DNA from: Anaeramoeba flamelloides
Taxonomy: Eukaryota; Metamonada; Anaeramoebidae
NCBI GenBank assembly: GCA_027625915.1
Contig: JANTQA010000047.1
Coordinates: forward strand, 13,950,001 to 14,014,000
DNA: 64,000 nucleotides
Direction of reading: 5' to 3'
The position numbers and the translations under genes are program-made. Below, piece after piece: positions 1 to 12,688 of the stretch. The notes under the pieces are model-generated. The model made no database searches and had not been told where the DNA came from. It saw only the letters and a list, made by a program, of their open reading frames with translations. How positions within the stretch are numbered: the stretch's first letter is position 1; every line of letters starts with the position of its first letter.

Positions 1-339
1 TTGTTTTTATTACTAATTAACAATTCAGAATCTCTTCTGGCAAAATTCCAAATTCTTACAAAATTTAGATAAGTTCTTCTGGATCACAAGAGAGAAAAAG
101 AATAATTTAACCATGTTTTAACCTATAAGTAACTCATAATGGCTTTATGTTTGATATTCTATACTGCTTGAAAAAAATGAGAATTATTAGGAAAATTGAT
201 AAAGTTGTGAAATGTGATTGAATTACTTTTCAATAATAAACCCTTGGCACAAAATTGGTTCACAAAGAATGTGATCTAACAATCAAGAATTAAAAGATAA
301 ATTAATCATTTTTTACAGATTTGTTTTTTTCGAAAGATT
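1..339. other. AT-rich stretch upstream of the first gene
   Basis: No coding exon is recognised. A possible 3' splice site (TTTTTTACAG ending at 318) lies just upstream of the ATG at 340, and the frame stays open from it into that ATG. The gene at 340 may therefore have an earlier exon here that I cannot identify. Confidence 0.3.
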
Positions 340-1500
340 ATGACAACAAAAATTCAACCTTTAATCTTTAACAACAAATACAACAAAAAATATGAACAAG
401 AACAAGAATTTGCAAGGTCAAGCTCTGAACACAAAACGATTGCTTTGGTCTCAAAAACAGATCTTGATGATTATTTTGTTGATGAGCAAATAATCAAATT
501 TATTGAAAAAGAAAAACAGTGCTTGTGTGAAAAGCATGAAAAAAAACTTTTCTCCATGAAAAAATTTTCACAGACACAGAAAAAGAAACTTGAGGACGAA
601 ATTTTAATTCTACAAGGTATTTTCATTTTGCCAACTTTTTTTTTTGTTGACAGCTGTTTTGGAAAAAAGTGATTACTAAAAAGTTTCATCAAGTGTACTG
701 AAAAGACTTAAAATGTGCGAATAAGCTAGTCTGAAGTGACGACTTCGAAAACTTGAAGAAACGCACTGTTTTCAACAACTTTATCTTTGGTTTCTCTTTT
801 CAAGTATTTTGATCTTTTCAATAATATATTCTAATTCTCCATTCGATAAAAAATACATTCTTTTAAAAAGAAAAATTTTGTCAACTTTTTTCACTTTATA
901 AAAAATAATTAACTTTTCTTCTATTTTTTTCTTTTCTAAAAACAATTAAACACAAACCCTTTGAAAGATCAACTCACAAGAAGAACTCAGGCAGTTGAAA
1001 AGTCAACAAAATTAAAAAACATATTTCTAAATGAAAAACAGATCCTCTTTGACAAAAACCATAAATTATCCAGACGTTTCGAAGAATTACAAAAACGAAA
1101 CCAAGCCCTGGAGGAAAAACACTCAAAATTAAAAAACTCTCTAAAAGTAAACACAAGCAAACAAAACCAGATCCAAAGAAACAATAACCAAATGAAAAGA
1201 AACCAAAGAGAGCGAATTAAAGATGAAAAAATCAAGAAACACATACACAAATCTCTTTATCGGGAGAAAAACCGAAGGTTTTCTTTATCAGATTTGAATA
1301 GTAACGGCGATCATGAAAGAGATTTAAATAACAAAAGTTTCAATAATTTCCCACAAAGACCCAGGAATTATCCAAAATCTAACTCCGTCTCTGAAGTAGA
1401 CTTTCAAACCAAAAGACGTAAAAGTATTAGAAAAAGAAGGAAAAATACTAGGGGATCTTGGAAAGATTGGTTTGGCATTTCGAACCAGACAAAAAAATAA
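340..1500 (+). CDS. Coiled-coil protein with basic C-terminal half, function unknown
   Basis: I do not recognise the family. Exon 1 runs 340-616 and exon 2 968-1500. The intron 617-967 begins GTATTT and ends AAAG, and both sides are phase 1, so the frame joins cleanly (ILQ-D-QLTRRTQ). The predicted protein has about 270 residues. From about residue 50 to 160 it is a heptad-like coiled coil (LEDEILILQ, KLSRRFEELQKRNQALEEK). The C-terminal part is strongly basic (RKSIRKRRKN) and ends with the aromatic patch SWKDWFGI. An acceptor TTGTTGACAG ends at 653, so a 15-nt microexon (654-668, again phase 1 to 1) could also be included. The ATG at 340 may be internal, because an acceptor-like TTTTTTACAG lies 21 nt upstream with an open frame between. 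A cytoskeletal or Golgi scaffold is possible but is only a guess from composition. Confidence 0.55.
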
Positions 1501-2989
1501 TTAACATGTCTGGATTTCAGATTGTACATGATTTAAAATTACTAATAATTTGAAGACCCATTTTTTTTTTTCATTTATTTGTCTCCTTTTATTGATCCCA
1601 AAGTTATTATATTGAAAATAGATAATAATTGCAGGATTTAATAAAAATAATACATCTTGATAAATGAATAGAATATAAAAGGGCAAAATTAAATGTAACA
1701 AATCAGAAATCAAAATTATATTTGTAAGGATAAAAAAGATGATTCATTTTTTATTTTTGTTTTTATATTTATTTGTTTAAATTGATGAATTAATATAGTT
1801 TTATTTTTGAAACAAAGTATTTAATCATTAATTCAAAATAATGTTAAGAAATTTTTAATTGAATTTCTAAATGAATATAATAAAATTCAATTCCAAGTTT
1901 TATTCTTTTCCCCTTTATTTTTCACTTTGTTTTCCTTTTTTTTTGTAATAACAAATAAAATTAATTCATTCTCTGACTGGAAAATTCCCAATTTTTACCC
2001 AGTCAAGTGAATTTTTTCTAGAACAACTTTTGACTTTGATATATTATCTTGGAAAGTTGAATATGAGAATAACAAAGCTAACTTTGAAAAAAAAAAAATA
2101 TTTAATAAATATGAGTTCATATTTTTGATTTTTTTTATGATATAAGAACAATCATTTTTCAAATCCCAAAAATGACTTGAAACTTCAAAAAATTAAATGA
2201 GAACCACTTGAATTTTTTTCTTCGAAATACCTTCTTTTTTATTGATACTACAAGATTATATATATGATAAATTTATTTTGGATAATTGTTTTTTTTAAAT
2301 ATAATCTTTTTTTTCTCACTTATTTAAAATTTGAAAAAACTTTATCAATATTAAAATTTTGTTTAGAAAAAGAATCCCATTTAAACTTGGAAAAATTTAA
2401 AATAAAAAACCTTTGTATAAAATAATTTTTTTAAAAACAATTAAAAGCTTTTTATTTTTTTATTATTAATTTGTAAAAAAAAAAATAAAAGAATTTAAAA
2501 TATTTTTAATTTCTATTATTTTGAAGTACAGTAATTATTTTCCTCTTAGTGTAATTTTTTTTTTCCAGATTATGAGGAAATAGAGAAAAACCATTGATTT
2601 TAGTAAATTCTTTTGAATAAAAAGTAAAGCTAGAGTTAGAATTTCTTGAGTTTTCCCTTTATTTAGAAATTCAATCAAATTTACACATAAAACAGAAAAC
2701 CTAAATCAAAACATAGTTAACCTTTCCAGAATTATAAATAATTGATTCAAATTTCAAATTTTACTTAGTTTTGATTTTTATTTTTAGAATTCTGAAAAAG
2801 TCTTGTTATTTTTTTTTTTCTAATTTGAGGAAAATTTTAAAAATTTCTTTTTATTACTTAAATTAAAAAAAAACTACTAGTTCTTTTCTTGATTTTTCTT
2901 TTTATTAGGAGCTTTGATTAATTTCATAGATAAAACATAAAACCCCAACAAAACTGGCTTTTCGTTTTTCCAAAATTTAAAAGAATATA
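1501..2989. other. Intergenic, no gene seen
   Basis: Homopolymer-rich AT sequence without a convincing exon. Around 2560-2700 there is weak similarity (CTAGAGTTAG and a Phe/Lys-like AT pattern) to the dispersed repeat seen more clearly at 7000-7145 and 38500-38840. Confidence 0.4.
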
Positions 2990-3185
2990 CAGTCAATTTC
3001 GCTTTTAAGGCACAAACTTTCAACGAAATTTAAGACATAAAAGAATCTCAAATTAAAGCTCAAAATTCAAATTCTAGTAAAATAATTTGTAAAAAAAAAA
3101 AATTTCAAATTTTGAGCCTTAATTTGAGATTTTTTTGTGCCTTAAATTTCGTTGAAAGTTTGTGCCTTAAAAGTGAAACTTACTG
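2990..3185. mobile_element. Palindromic 196-bp MITE, copy 1 (Tc1/mariner-type ends)
   Basis: The element starts CAGTCAATTTCGCTTTTAAG and ends with the inverted form, GTGAAACTTACTG. The two halves are complementary over nearly their whole length, so it is one large hairpin. TA dinucleotides flank both ends (2988-2989 and 3186-3187). Three more copies lie at 35582, 43746 and 49751. TA target duplication and CAGT ends are typical of Tc1/mariner-derived MITEs. It has no coding capacity. Confidence 0.8.
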
Positions 3186-3189
3186 TAAT

Positions 3190-5537
3190 AAAATCAATTT
3201 TTTGAAATAAGAGTCTTTAATTCTAGAAAATCGAGACACTCTACCATTCTTAGTTGTACTTAACATAACTTTCAAAAATTTTTTTTAGAAAATACCAATC
3301 AAGAACCATAATTTTCTTTATTATTCAATAATATCAAAAATAATAATGATTCTTGATTGTGAATGATATCTAAAATATTATTGTTATTCTCAGTATCAAT
3401 TTGAATTAATTCTTTAATCCAAATTATTAGATTTTCTTTACCAAATGAACTTTTACATAAAAAATGATTAAAATCTTAGTCTATTCCTAAATTGAAATAT
3501 TTTTTTTATAAATTGATAATTTTTTATTTATTTTATTTTATTTTATTCTGACACAAGAGTACATCAGAAATTTTTTTAAAAAAATAAAGTATTTATATTT
3601 TTAGATACTAAATAAAGAGTTCCTGCATTTATCCAAATTTTCATAATAGTAAACGAAAATTCCATTTTGATTTTTGACCTCAAAGGGATTTTCAATAGAA
3701 AATCTTAGAGTGAATATCAATACTTTTTTTAAATATTTTGTTTTTTTAAATTTAAAAGATTGATATTTGCCAAACAATTTTATGATTAAAATTTTTGTTA
3801 GTCTATTAAGATGATCTGATATTATATTCACTATTCTTAAAATTATGATAAATACATGAAACTCTTTATTTATTCTGAAAATTGAAAAAACTCTATTTTT
3901 TACAAAATTTGTATTTACTTCTGTAAATCAGGTAAATTGTGAAATTTCCAAGTTAAGTGGGAAGTTATTTTGTTCCTTTTTTAAATCTTTTTCTTATAAA
4001 GTTTTTTTTTTTTTTTTTTTTTATTATGGAAAAGAAAAGAAAAATTAATGAATTTTTTTTTTTCATTTCTAAAATTATAAAAAAAAAAAAAGCTGTTAGG
4101 TTTTCTTGAATATAAAATAATTGGGTTAAGTCTGTGATTTTAACCCATTCTTTCAAATTCTGGAAAAACTAGGCACTCTACGTCCATTGACAACTCAACA
4201 TCTGAAATGACAGTTGTTAATAATCATTATGATTAATAAATATAGTATACCTTATAATTTTGAATAATTCTTGACATTTTCATTCAAAATGATTTATTAT
4301 TAAGTTTTCCAGAAATTGATATATTTTTACATTTAGTAATTTTAATTTATCCATTATCCTATTGATGTTTTCTTCATTTTTTTTTTGAAAATTTTAATTT
4401 TTTAGATAGTTGTCGAAAACTCATGCTCTAATTCATTTTTCTTTATACTTCATTCAATAAATTATTATTGGGACTTGATTTCAATTTTTTCTTAAGTTTT
4501 ATCATTATTCTTTTTAGAATGCAAGATTTTTTTTAAATAAAGTCTGTGACTTGATTATTTAATAAAAAATTAAATGAATTTAATTTTTTTTTGGTTAAAA
4601 TAAAATCCAACTAATCCATAAAATAATTGGTTAATGTAGATTGCTTTCAAGATTATAATTGTACCCCATAACTATTTTATTTCTAGTATAAACCATTGTC
4701 ATTTTATGAAAATTTTCTTTGTCTTTTTTAAAGTTTTATTGTTAATGTTTCTCTTTTTCAAACCAGTTTTCCAAATACTTAATTTCATTTTATAAAATTG
4801 ATTTTAATGTTTTCTCAATGTTTGGATTAATTAAAAATTCTTGAATAATTGTATAAATAAATTTCTAACTTTTTTTCGATTTCTGTAATAATTCCTCCCA
4901 TTATCAAAATAAATCATCTGCAAACATTTGTACATGATGAACTAGATCTGTTATTTTTTCTATTAAGAAATGACTAATAAATCCAAACACCAAAAGACAA
5001 AAGAGGATTTTTCTAAACTCCTATTCCTTGTTTAAAAAACCAAAAATTTAAATTGTAACACCATCTTTTGACTCAAAATTCTTTTAAGTCAAAGAATATA
5101 TTCTAAGTTGTAAAAGCAATATCAACATAGTATAAAATATGAATAGTTTTTAATAATAATTGATCGATAATTTTTCAAAAAAATAATAACGAAATTGCTG
5201 GAATTAAAACTTTTTGAAATCTTCAAATGAGGCGATTTCAAAGGAAAAAAACAATATAAAAAATAACAAAATGAAAAAACATAGTACTTGTAATTTTTTA
5301 AATGTTTAAGAAAATAGTATAAAAAAAGCACTATTTTAAAAATATTAATGAATAAAAAATAAAAGAATATATGTTCTGAAATATTAAGTACTTTGAGGTT
5401 TTTGAAGTGTTTTTTTTTTTTTTTTTTTTTTTGTTTATTCTTGGATATTTGATTAGATATTTACTATAATTATCAGTTGTTTGGTAAAAATGTTTTCAAA
5501 AACCAAAAAAAAATATTATTTTTTAGAATTGCCCAAA
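3190..5537. other. Intergenic, downstream of the kinase gene
   Basis: No gene is seen. Two short matches to a dispersed repeat end occur at about 3225-3245 (GACACTCTACC) and 4150-4180 (GGCACTCTACG after TCTGGAAAAA). Long T runs at 4000-4021 and 5411-5432. The rest is simple AT sequence. Confidence 0.4.
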
Positions 5538-8500
5538 TTAATCTTCTTCTGATTCTTCTTGAAGAAATTCAAACATTGATAATTTTTCTTCAGCATAATC
5601 CCCATTTTGAATAATCCATTCGTGATTTAATGCTTCATCAACTGAAATACGTTTCCGTGGATCAACAATTAAAAATTTCCTAATTAGATCTTTAGCTGTT
5701 GTTTGCATAATTAAATATAAATTTTGTGTTTTTAAAATCAGAGAGACAATAAATATAATCCAATTAAATATATTCAATATAAATAAATAAAGAAAGAAAG
5801 AAATAAAAAAAATAAAAAAATAAAGATAAAATTTAAATAAAATAAACCAAAAAAAAAATAAAAAAGATCAAACCAGATTCTGAAATATTTTCCCATTCTT
5901 GTGATGGGAAATGAATTTTTCCTCTTTTAATTTTATTAAATAATACTGGTAAATTTTCATCATAAAATGGTGCACATCCCGAAAGTAAGACATATAAAAT
6001 AATTCCAGTTGACCAGACATCTACTTGTGGTCTATTAAATTGATAATAAAATAAACCAAGATAGGAAAAAAAAATAATATGGAAAAAGAAAAATTTTGTT
6101 TTGATTAAATTAATTATAAAATAATTAGAAAAACAATAAAAAAGTTTATTTTAAATAAAATTATTAAAAAGTTTTTTTTAAAATATTATCAAGGAGAATG
6201 ACTTGGTATATTCCAAGAGTGACCTTATCACCTATCATATTTGCTCTTATTTCACATTTTTTTTTATTAAAAATAATACCATTAACAAACAAATGTCAAA
6301 TGTTTGCAGATGATTTAATTTTAATTATTAAAGGAAATATAAATCAAATAAATAAAAAATTAATATTAATATATCAAAGAATTGCTCAAAATTTGGATTA
6401 AAACCTAATAAAGATAAAATAGAAATATCAAAAGATTTAAAAAAGATTAAATATTTGGGAATTTATTTTGAAAAAAATTCACATTTAGTATATAATCTGA
6501 AAAAGGCAAAAGAAACGTATAACAATTCTAAACAATTATTTAATAATATTTTACTAACAAATAATTTGAAAATTAGATTATTTAAATCTATTTATATTAA
6601 GCCAATTAACATATGGGTTAGAAATATACAACTATAAAATAAAAACCCTAAATTATTTGTTTTTCCTGGATTAACACATGTATTACCGAAATATGCAAAA
6701 TAAACCGAAATTCTCCAGTTCTTATTTATAAAACAGAATTTAAATTCAAAAATTTGGTAATTTCAATTAATAAAAAGAAATTATATTTTCAAAAATAAAT
6801 TAAAAAAGTTATCTCTACTGTATCTGAATAAAATAATAAAATTTAACCAAAGAATTAACAATAAAATTAATTGGAATTCAAAGAATTTAAAACTTCTTGT
6901 AAACGAAATTTATAATTATAATTATAATAAGTTGTTGAATTATACCAGTTGGAAATGTCATTAGTTTTTTATTTTTAATTTGAGAAATAAAAAGAAAATT
7001 TTTGAAATTTTCGGTTTATTTTTAAATTAAAAAAAACCGCAGTTAGCTTTTCCAAAATTAAGAAATAAAAAGAAAATCTTTGATTTTACTCTTTTTCTTT
7101 TGAATTCTGGAAAAGATGGGCACTCTACGGCACTCTACAACACTCCATAAGAATATTTTAAAATAATTAAGAACCAAAAAAAAATATTTATTAATCAAAA
7201 ATTTTAAAGCTATCCATCAAGCTCAACAATTCTAAAATTCAGAACATTTACTAACTGTTTAAATAGATATTACTATGTAATCAATAAAAACTCAAATAAA
7301 TTTTGTCCTTTATGTTTAAAATATTAACATAAGAAGATAATAGAAAATATTGATAACTTTTTATTGGTGTATCTTTCCTTGAAAAAGATATCTGAATATT
7401 TTTAAATAAATTAAAAGAATTAAATTTTACTGAAATAATTTTAAATTGTGATAGCTTGAAATTATTTTCATTCATTAATAATCGTGAAATATCTGATTTA
7501 ACGCTTAAATCACTGAAAGGAAATTTAAGTAAAAGGGCACTTAGAGTGTAATTTACACTTCCTTCTCAATAAAAAAAAAAGAAAAAGAAAATTTTTTCGT
7601 AAATGAATTGATATGCAAAAATTATTGGATTTATTATTCAATAAAAAATTTAATATAAAATCTAAATATATATTTATTTTGAAAGATAAATTTGTTGATC
7701 AAAAATTAATTGGCCCTTTAATTATTAAATTTGATTCTTCTTGTTTTTTTTTTAACAGAATAAATTCTGATTTAAATTAAAACTGTTAGTAAATGAATTA
7801 GTTTTATTAAATTCAATATACATTTTGATAAAATAAGTAACAATATAACAATCATTTAAAAGGATCAAAATTTAAAAATCGTTTAAAATATTTCATAAAG
7901 TCAGGACTAAGGATTTAAAAGAAAGTTGCGAATGAGTTTTTCATATTTTCATTAATAATTTTTTTTTTTATCACTTTGATCTTTAAATGAATTTTCGAAA
8001 ATAAGCAAACATAGAAATTTTTTTATATTTTTATTATTTGTTCTCCAGTGATTTGTTTGATCCCAGATTTAAAAATAAATTTAAAAAAAAAACATGAACA
8101 ATTCAGTATTGATTCTAATTTAATTACTCAGTTTATATATAAAAGTTGTGAACAAAAAAAATGTAAAGAAATAAATAAATTAATCCTTTTTTAAAATAAA
8201 TGCACAACGTTGTTTATAATCATTAATTTATAACTTGTTTATATGCTTTGGTTAATTTTAGTTACAATTGTATAATTTAAAAATAATTATAAAAGTATAT
8301 TTTTTATTTTTTTCAAAAATTCGTTTATTTTAAATATTACTTTTCACTTTTTGAAAAAGTGATTTTTGAATCAAAATAAATCATATTTTTTTTTTTTTTT
8401 TAATACAATTCATTGTTTATTTTTTATGTTATCTAAAGTTGGATCTGTATTTTGAATTTTTTTTAATTGAATCCAGAATTAATATTAATACAGAATTAAA

Positions 8501-11500
8501 ATTACTTGATTTTTTATCTTTGAAACATATAAAGATGTTTATTCAAAAAAAAAAAAATGAGAAATTCAGATTTATGAAAAAAATTCACAGAAATCACAGA
8601 AATAAAAGTGTAACAACATTTTCTAAAGAAAAGTGTACTATCCAATTTAATACAAATCAAAAACACTCAAAAAATTATTGTTTGTTAGATTTCTGGTATT
8701 TGTATTTCTTTTTTTAAAAAAATAATATTCTCAAAATTAGTTTTATCAAATCTTCTTGATTTTGTTAATAAACTCAAATTTGATACCCTTCAAAAAATTT
8801 TTTTTTGAAAAAAAGAATGGTTTCTATGATTTCTCTAAGTTCATCATTTAAACATTTACATTTTTTTCAATTTCCAACAAATTCCAAAAGTATTTAAAAA
8901 TTATTAGTTTCTATAATACTGACAAATTTCAATCTAATGTAAAACAATTTTTAAAGTTTTTATTTAATCATATTATATCAGTAACAGATAATGTTTCTTA
9001 TATAGCATAATGGAATACTATTTATTACTTGATGCCATTTCTGATGATTAAAGTCGAAATATATGATTTAAATCTTTAATATTATGAATTTGAAATAAAT
9101 GTGACTTTAAATTTGAAAATGAGATGAATAAAAATATTGAAATTTTTATTCTTTTTAATGTTTTGGTCTCTCCTAATCTTTTATGTCAGAGTGTATCGTT
9201 TCTCCAAATTAATTTATTTTTCCATCATTTTATATTTTTTTTTTATTGAAAAAACCACAACAATATTATGTATATAAAAAGAAAGGAATAATTATCAAAT
9301 AAAAAAAGTTCATAAGATATTTTAATGCAAATTGTAAAAGCAAAATAAAATGAAAAAATGATGTTCTCCAAAATTAAATTATAGTATATTTAAAATTTCG
9401 TATGAAATCGAATCTTTAAAATAAAAAAAAAAAAAAAATTAAATACAAACCCATAGATTTTTCGACTTAAAATTTCTGGTGCGACATAAATTGGTGTTCC
9501 ACATGCAGTTTTCATTACATCTTGATCAGACATCACTTTTGATAATCCAAAATCTGTTAATTTAATTTCTGCATATTTGGTGTTATCTGATAATAATAAA
9601 TTTTCTGGCTAATAATTAGATTAAATAAGTATTTGGCAAATGTTTTAAAAAATAAATAAAAAGTGAAATTGAATAAGATTCAGAATATTTGATTGTAATT
9701 CATCAGTAGGTATCCACACCAAATTCTGATAATTGTCGAAATTTCATTTTGAACATTTATAAATCACTCTGCTTGAAATATTTATTATTAATAATTGTTA
9801 TAAAAAGTTTTATCATAATTATGACTTTTTGATTAAAAGATATTTGTTCAGAACTTTGTTAACAAAATTGATACACTAATATAAAAAATTTATTTAAAGA
9901 TCATTTTCAAAGTTATAAATCATTTCAAAATGATTCAGATAAGTTAGAATTCTTATCGAGTCAAAAATATTTTTTAAGAATTTGCAAAATTTGTTGTGTA
10001 TTTTTAATCAGACAATCAATCAATTAATAAAAAAAAAAATAAATAAAAATGTTTATTTTGGATAAAAGAAAATTTTTTTTAAAAAAATCATCATTTGAAA
10101 GAAAGTATGATAAAAACAGTTTTCAAAAGTATCTATAATATAGTTGATAATCCTCAATATACTTATTTTCAGAAATGTAATCAAAACTTTTTTGTCCACA
10201 CAACTTGAAATTTTTACATTTTTTTGATATATATCCAAAGAAATTGTTAAAATTTGACTTAATTTTTATTGTAACAGTTGTGTAAAAAAATTGAAGAATA
10301 TCAAAAAATTTAAATAACCTCATTTAATTGCAAAGATTAAGGGAATCAGAGAAATCACAAAAATTACAGAAATCACAGAAATCACAGAATTGTATGAAAT
10401 ACAAAAAAAATTTTTTTTTTGGTTATTAATATCAAAAAAAAATCACAACTTTCAGAAACAATTCTGTATATTTGATCATAATATTTTGTGAGTGCTTTTG
10501 ATAAAGTCTGAACTTATTGATGTAAAACCCATTTTAAAAAGGATGTCATTTTGATTTTTTCAAAAATTAATTGTAAATCTTGCTGAAAAATCTTATTATT
10601 TAAAAAAGTGAGGCTTAACTTTCAAAACAAATAATTTAAACTTCAAAGTAATGTACAGATATTTGAAATTATTAAATACTTGTTTTTAAAGCAAGGGTTA
10701 AAATGACAAATGTGTATAAGTAAAAATAACTCATTTTCTGTGGTTTTTGTAATTTCTGTGATTCTCTTAATGCCTACAACTAAAGAAAGTTCGTCAAAAT
10801 GATTAGCATTCCTCAATTATTCGGAACAACAATAAATCAAAATGGTCTTTTTAAATTTATACGTTTTCACCAACAAAAAAAATCAACGGAGTGTTTAGAA
10901 GTGGAAAATAATAGTGGCAATTTAACAATTGATAGATTTATTTTGTTCTTTCGGGAATTCTTATTTATTTTGGAAATCCTTATTTAGTTCATAAGTTAAT
11001 CCTTAAAATATATTCTTTATAAGATTTAAATTAACCCAAATCAAATATTTTGCCAAAAAGATTGAAATTTCATCAGCTATCAAAAGAACCACCTTTATAT
11101 TCATATTTATTCGGTTTAATAAATATGATCGGAAATAAATGTGTGTATGTTTTAAATTTCTCAATAATGATTTAAAGAGAGAGAAATGAGCAATTGATAA
11201 TTATTTTCATATCATTTCATTTCGCTTACGATCTCATTACGATTAATTAAAATTTTAAAAAAGGTAATTTCGAGTTGAATATTCTCTTTTTTGAAAAGTA
11301 TTTTACAAGCCCAAAGTTGTTTGAGGCGAGAATAATTTGAATTCATAGAAAAATACTTTATTTTTTTTCAATGAAAATATTTGTGTTTTATTCAAAACGA
11401 AGGGTTAGTTTTTCAACAGAAGGGTTTCTGGCTGAATGAATTAATTCGTATCTTTCGGTTTTTTCATCCGATTCTTTGAAAACAATTTTTAAGCAATTGA

Positions 11501-12369
11501 TTGAAAATATTTCGGTTTATTGTTGCGAAAAAGACTGGAATTAATAACATTATTGAACATAATTAGATCAACATAAATTTAACAACAAAGATGGTTATAT
11601 TCTTGACAGTGCAAACCCATTTGGTTTGAATTTAAAAACAAAAGTTGAAAAAAATAAATACCTTGAGATCACGATGAACGATTCCTTTCGAATGAAGATA
11701 CTTAAGTGCATTTAAAATCTTCTTGATAAGATAAGCAGACTCTTGTTCAGTAAGATGATCAAGTCTTTCAATACGATCAAACAATTCACCACCAGTAACA
11801 CTTTTGATTCAAGAAAAATGAGAGCAAGAACCAGAAATCAAAGGAGAAAAAATTAAATAAAAATAAAAAAATATAAAAAAAAAAAGAAAAGCCAAAATTA
11901 TTACATTTCCATAACAATATAGATCTTGTCTGTAGTTTCAAATATTTCGTGCATTTTAATTACATTAGGGTGGTCAACTGTCGAAAGGATTTCGATCTCA
12001 TTCTCGACTAATTTGAAATTTTCATTCAAGCCAGACTTTGGTAAAATCTTGATAGCCCATGGTAAACCTGTTCGTTTGTCAATGGCTTTTTTGACAGTAG
12101 AAAAAGTTCCTCTTTTTAAATGTTTTATTTTTAAAGAAATTTTTTGAAAGGAAAGAGGCAGTTTTGAAAAAAATGTTTGAAGGTTTAGTTGTTGTTTTTA
12201 GCTAAAAACAAGAAAAATAAGAATATTTTCGTTTTGTTTTTTTTTCTTTTTCTTTTTCTTACTGTCCTAGAACTTCTCCAAGTTCGTAATATTTTTCAAT
12301 TGGCTTTTTATGTTTTTGGGTTCCTTTGCTTTTTTTTGATGGCTTTAATCTTCTAAAAAATTTATTCAT
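5538..12369 (-). CDS. CaMK-family Ser/Thr protein kinase, six exons, 308 aa
   Basis: Exons in transcription order: 12369-12263, 12111-11905, 11800-11662, 9608-9451, 6031-5874, 5695-5538. All junctions are GT..AG with matching phases, and the sum of 927 nt gives 308 codons plus TAA. Every catalytic element is present: glycine loop LGQGTFSTV (34-42), lysine K57 in WAIKI, HRD at 147-149 in HRDLKPEN, DFG at 170-172, activation segment [14 protein letters not shown] with APE at 194-196, and the Asp in [15 protein letters not shown]. The [21 protein letters not shown] and [10 protein letters not shown] motifs place it with CaMKI/DAPK-like kinases. The N-terminus is short and basic. The C-terminus is only about 25 residues after the kinase core and acidic ([17 protein letters not shown]), so a classical autoinhibitory calmodulin-binding helix is not obvious. 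Introns 3 and 4 (2053 and 3419 nt) are filled with repeats, whereas the others are 104-178 nt. Substrate and regulator are not deducible. Confidence 0.93.
6190..7560 (+). mobile_element. Degenerate non-LTR retrotransposon (LINE) 3' half, copy 1
   Basis: The translation at 6198-6395 carries LSPIIFALI followed by [11 protein letters not shown], which are reverse transcriptase blocks 4 and 5 (the FADD active site). After a frame change, 6396-6637 reads [12 protein letters not shown] and a Lys-rich thumb ending in YIKPI, the usual LINE order. Further on, 7304-7315 encodes CPLC followed by a broken IENIDNFLL, matching the C-terminal Cys/His motif of LINEs. About 185 bp at 6960-7145 is a foreign dispersed repeat inserted between the thumb and the C-terminal motif. 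The relic lies in intron 4 of the kinase gene on the opposite strand. It is multiply frameshifted and clearly dead. Two other 3' fragments of the same lineage lie at 38340 and 55840. Confidence 0.8.
6960..7145. repeat. Dispersed repeat ending TCTGGAAAA..GGCACTCTAC, inserted in LINE
   Basis: The right end reads TCTGGAAAAGATGGGCACTC followed by a second CGGCACTCTAC. Related ends are seen at 3225, 4150, 38506 (reverse) and 61105. Inside are AACCGCAGTTAGCTTTTCC and AAAATCTTTGATTTTAC, both also present at 38740-38800. The class is unknown: it is non-coding and rich in short inverted repeats, so a MITE is likely. Confidence 0.5.
7600..9440. other. Remainder of kinase intron 4
   Basis: No host exon is seen. 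An open frame at 7611-7790 on the + strand (starting [13 protein letters not shown]) looks like decayed coding sequence and may belong to the LINE or to another element, but I cannot assign it. At 8580-8605 ATTCACAGAAATCACAGAAA resembles the ends of the element at 10336-10771. Confidence 0.35.
10336..10771. mobile_element. Inverted-repeat element in kinase intron 3
   Basis: The left end ATTAAGGGAATCAGAGAAAT and the reverse complement of the right end ATTAAGAGAATCACAGAAAT match over about 36 bp. The interior is non-coding and not palindromic. No clear target duplication is visible. It resembles a MITE of unknown superfamily, and a degraded piece of the same end may lie near 8583. Confidence 0.55.
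10780..11655. other. Rest of kinase intron 3
   Basis: The sequence has a slightly higher GC content than its surroundings (for example 11220-11340 and 11440-11480) but no conserved exon. A 62-codon open frame at 10799-10987 (+) has no recognisable similarity. It is probably old element sequence. Confidence 0.3.
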
Positions 12370-12470
12370 TCTTGAAAAACTAAGAAAAAGTGAAAAAAAT
12401 AAAAACTTCAAAGAAAGATATGAAAGAGTACTTTAATCTGTGATGATTTTTTACAGAGTTAGTCGAGTCG

Positions 12471-12686
12471 TTAAGGGACTATTTAACTAAAAAAAAATAT
12501 TCTAATAAATTTAATAGCGTATTCAAAAATATTTTGGCACAATCCTGAAATCGAAATTGGTAAACACAAGATAAAATTTCATTCCTACAAAACCAAACTT
12601 ACCTTTAAGGCATTTTTTAGAAATAAATTATTATTTTTAAAAGTTTGATACATTTTAATCTATTTTAAAATCATTCAATCTTCAAA
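12471..12686. mobile_element. End of a TTAA-flanked element upstream of the kinase gene
   Basis: TTAA at 12471-12474 is followed by GGGACTATTTAACTAAAAAA, which matches the reverse complement of the end at 41106 (GGGACGAGTAAACTAAAAAA). About 120 bp further in, a block ending in TTTAAAAGTTTGATAC is shared with 13237-13310 and, inverted, with 40900-41000. TTAA target sites suggest the piggyBac superfamily. It lies only about 100 bp upstream of the kinase start codon and so could contribute to its promoter. Confidence 0.5.
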
Positions 12687-12688
12687 TA

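Noticed and set aside
2990-3185. CRISPR-like or regulatory hairpin
   Set aside because: The palindrome recurs at four scattered sites with TA flanks, so it is a MITE, not an array or a local regulator.
6198-6637. An LTR-type reverse transcriptase
   Set aside because: The FADD block, YLGI segment and thumb, together with a C-terminal CxxC..HFL motif in sister copies, fit a non-LTR LINE; no repeats at the ends, protease or integrase are seen.
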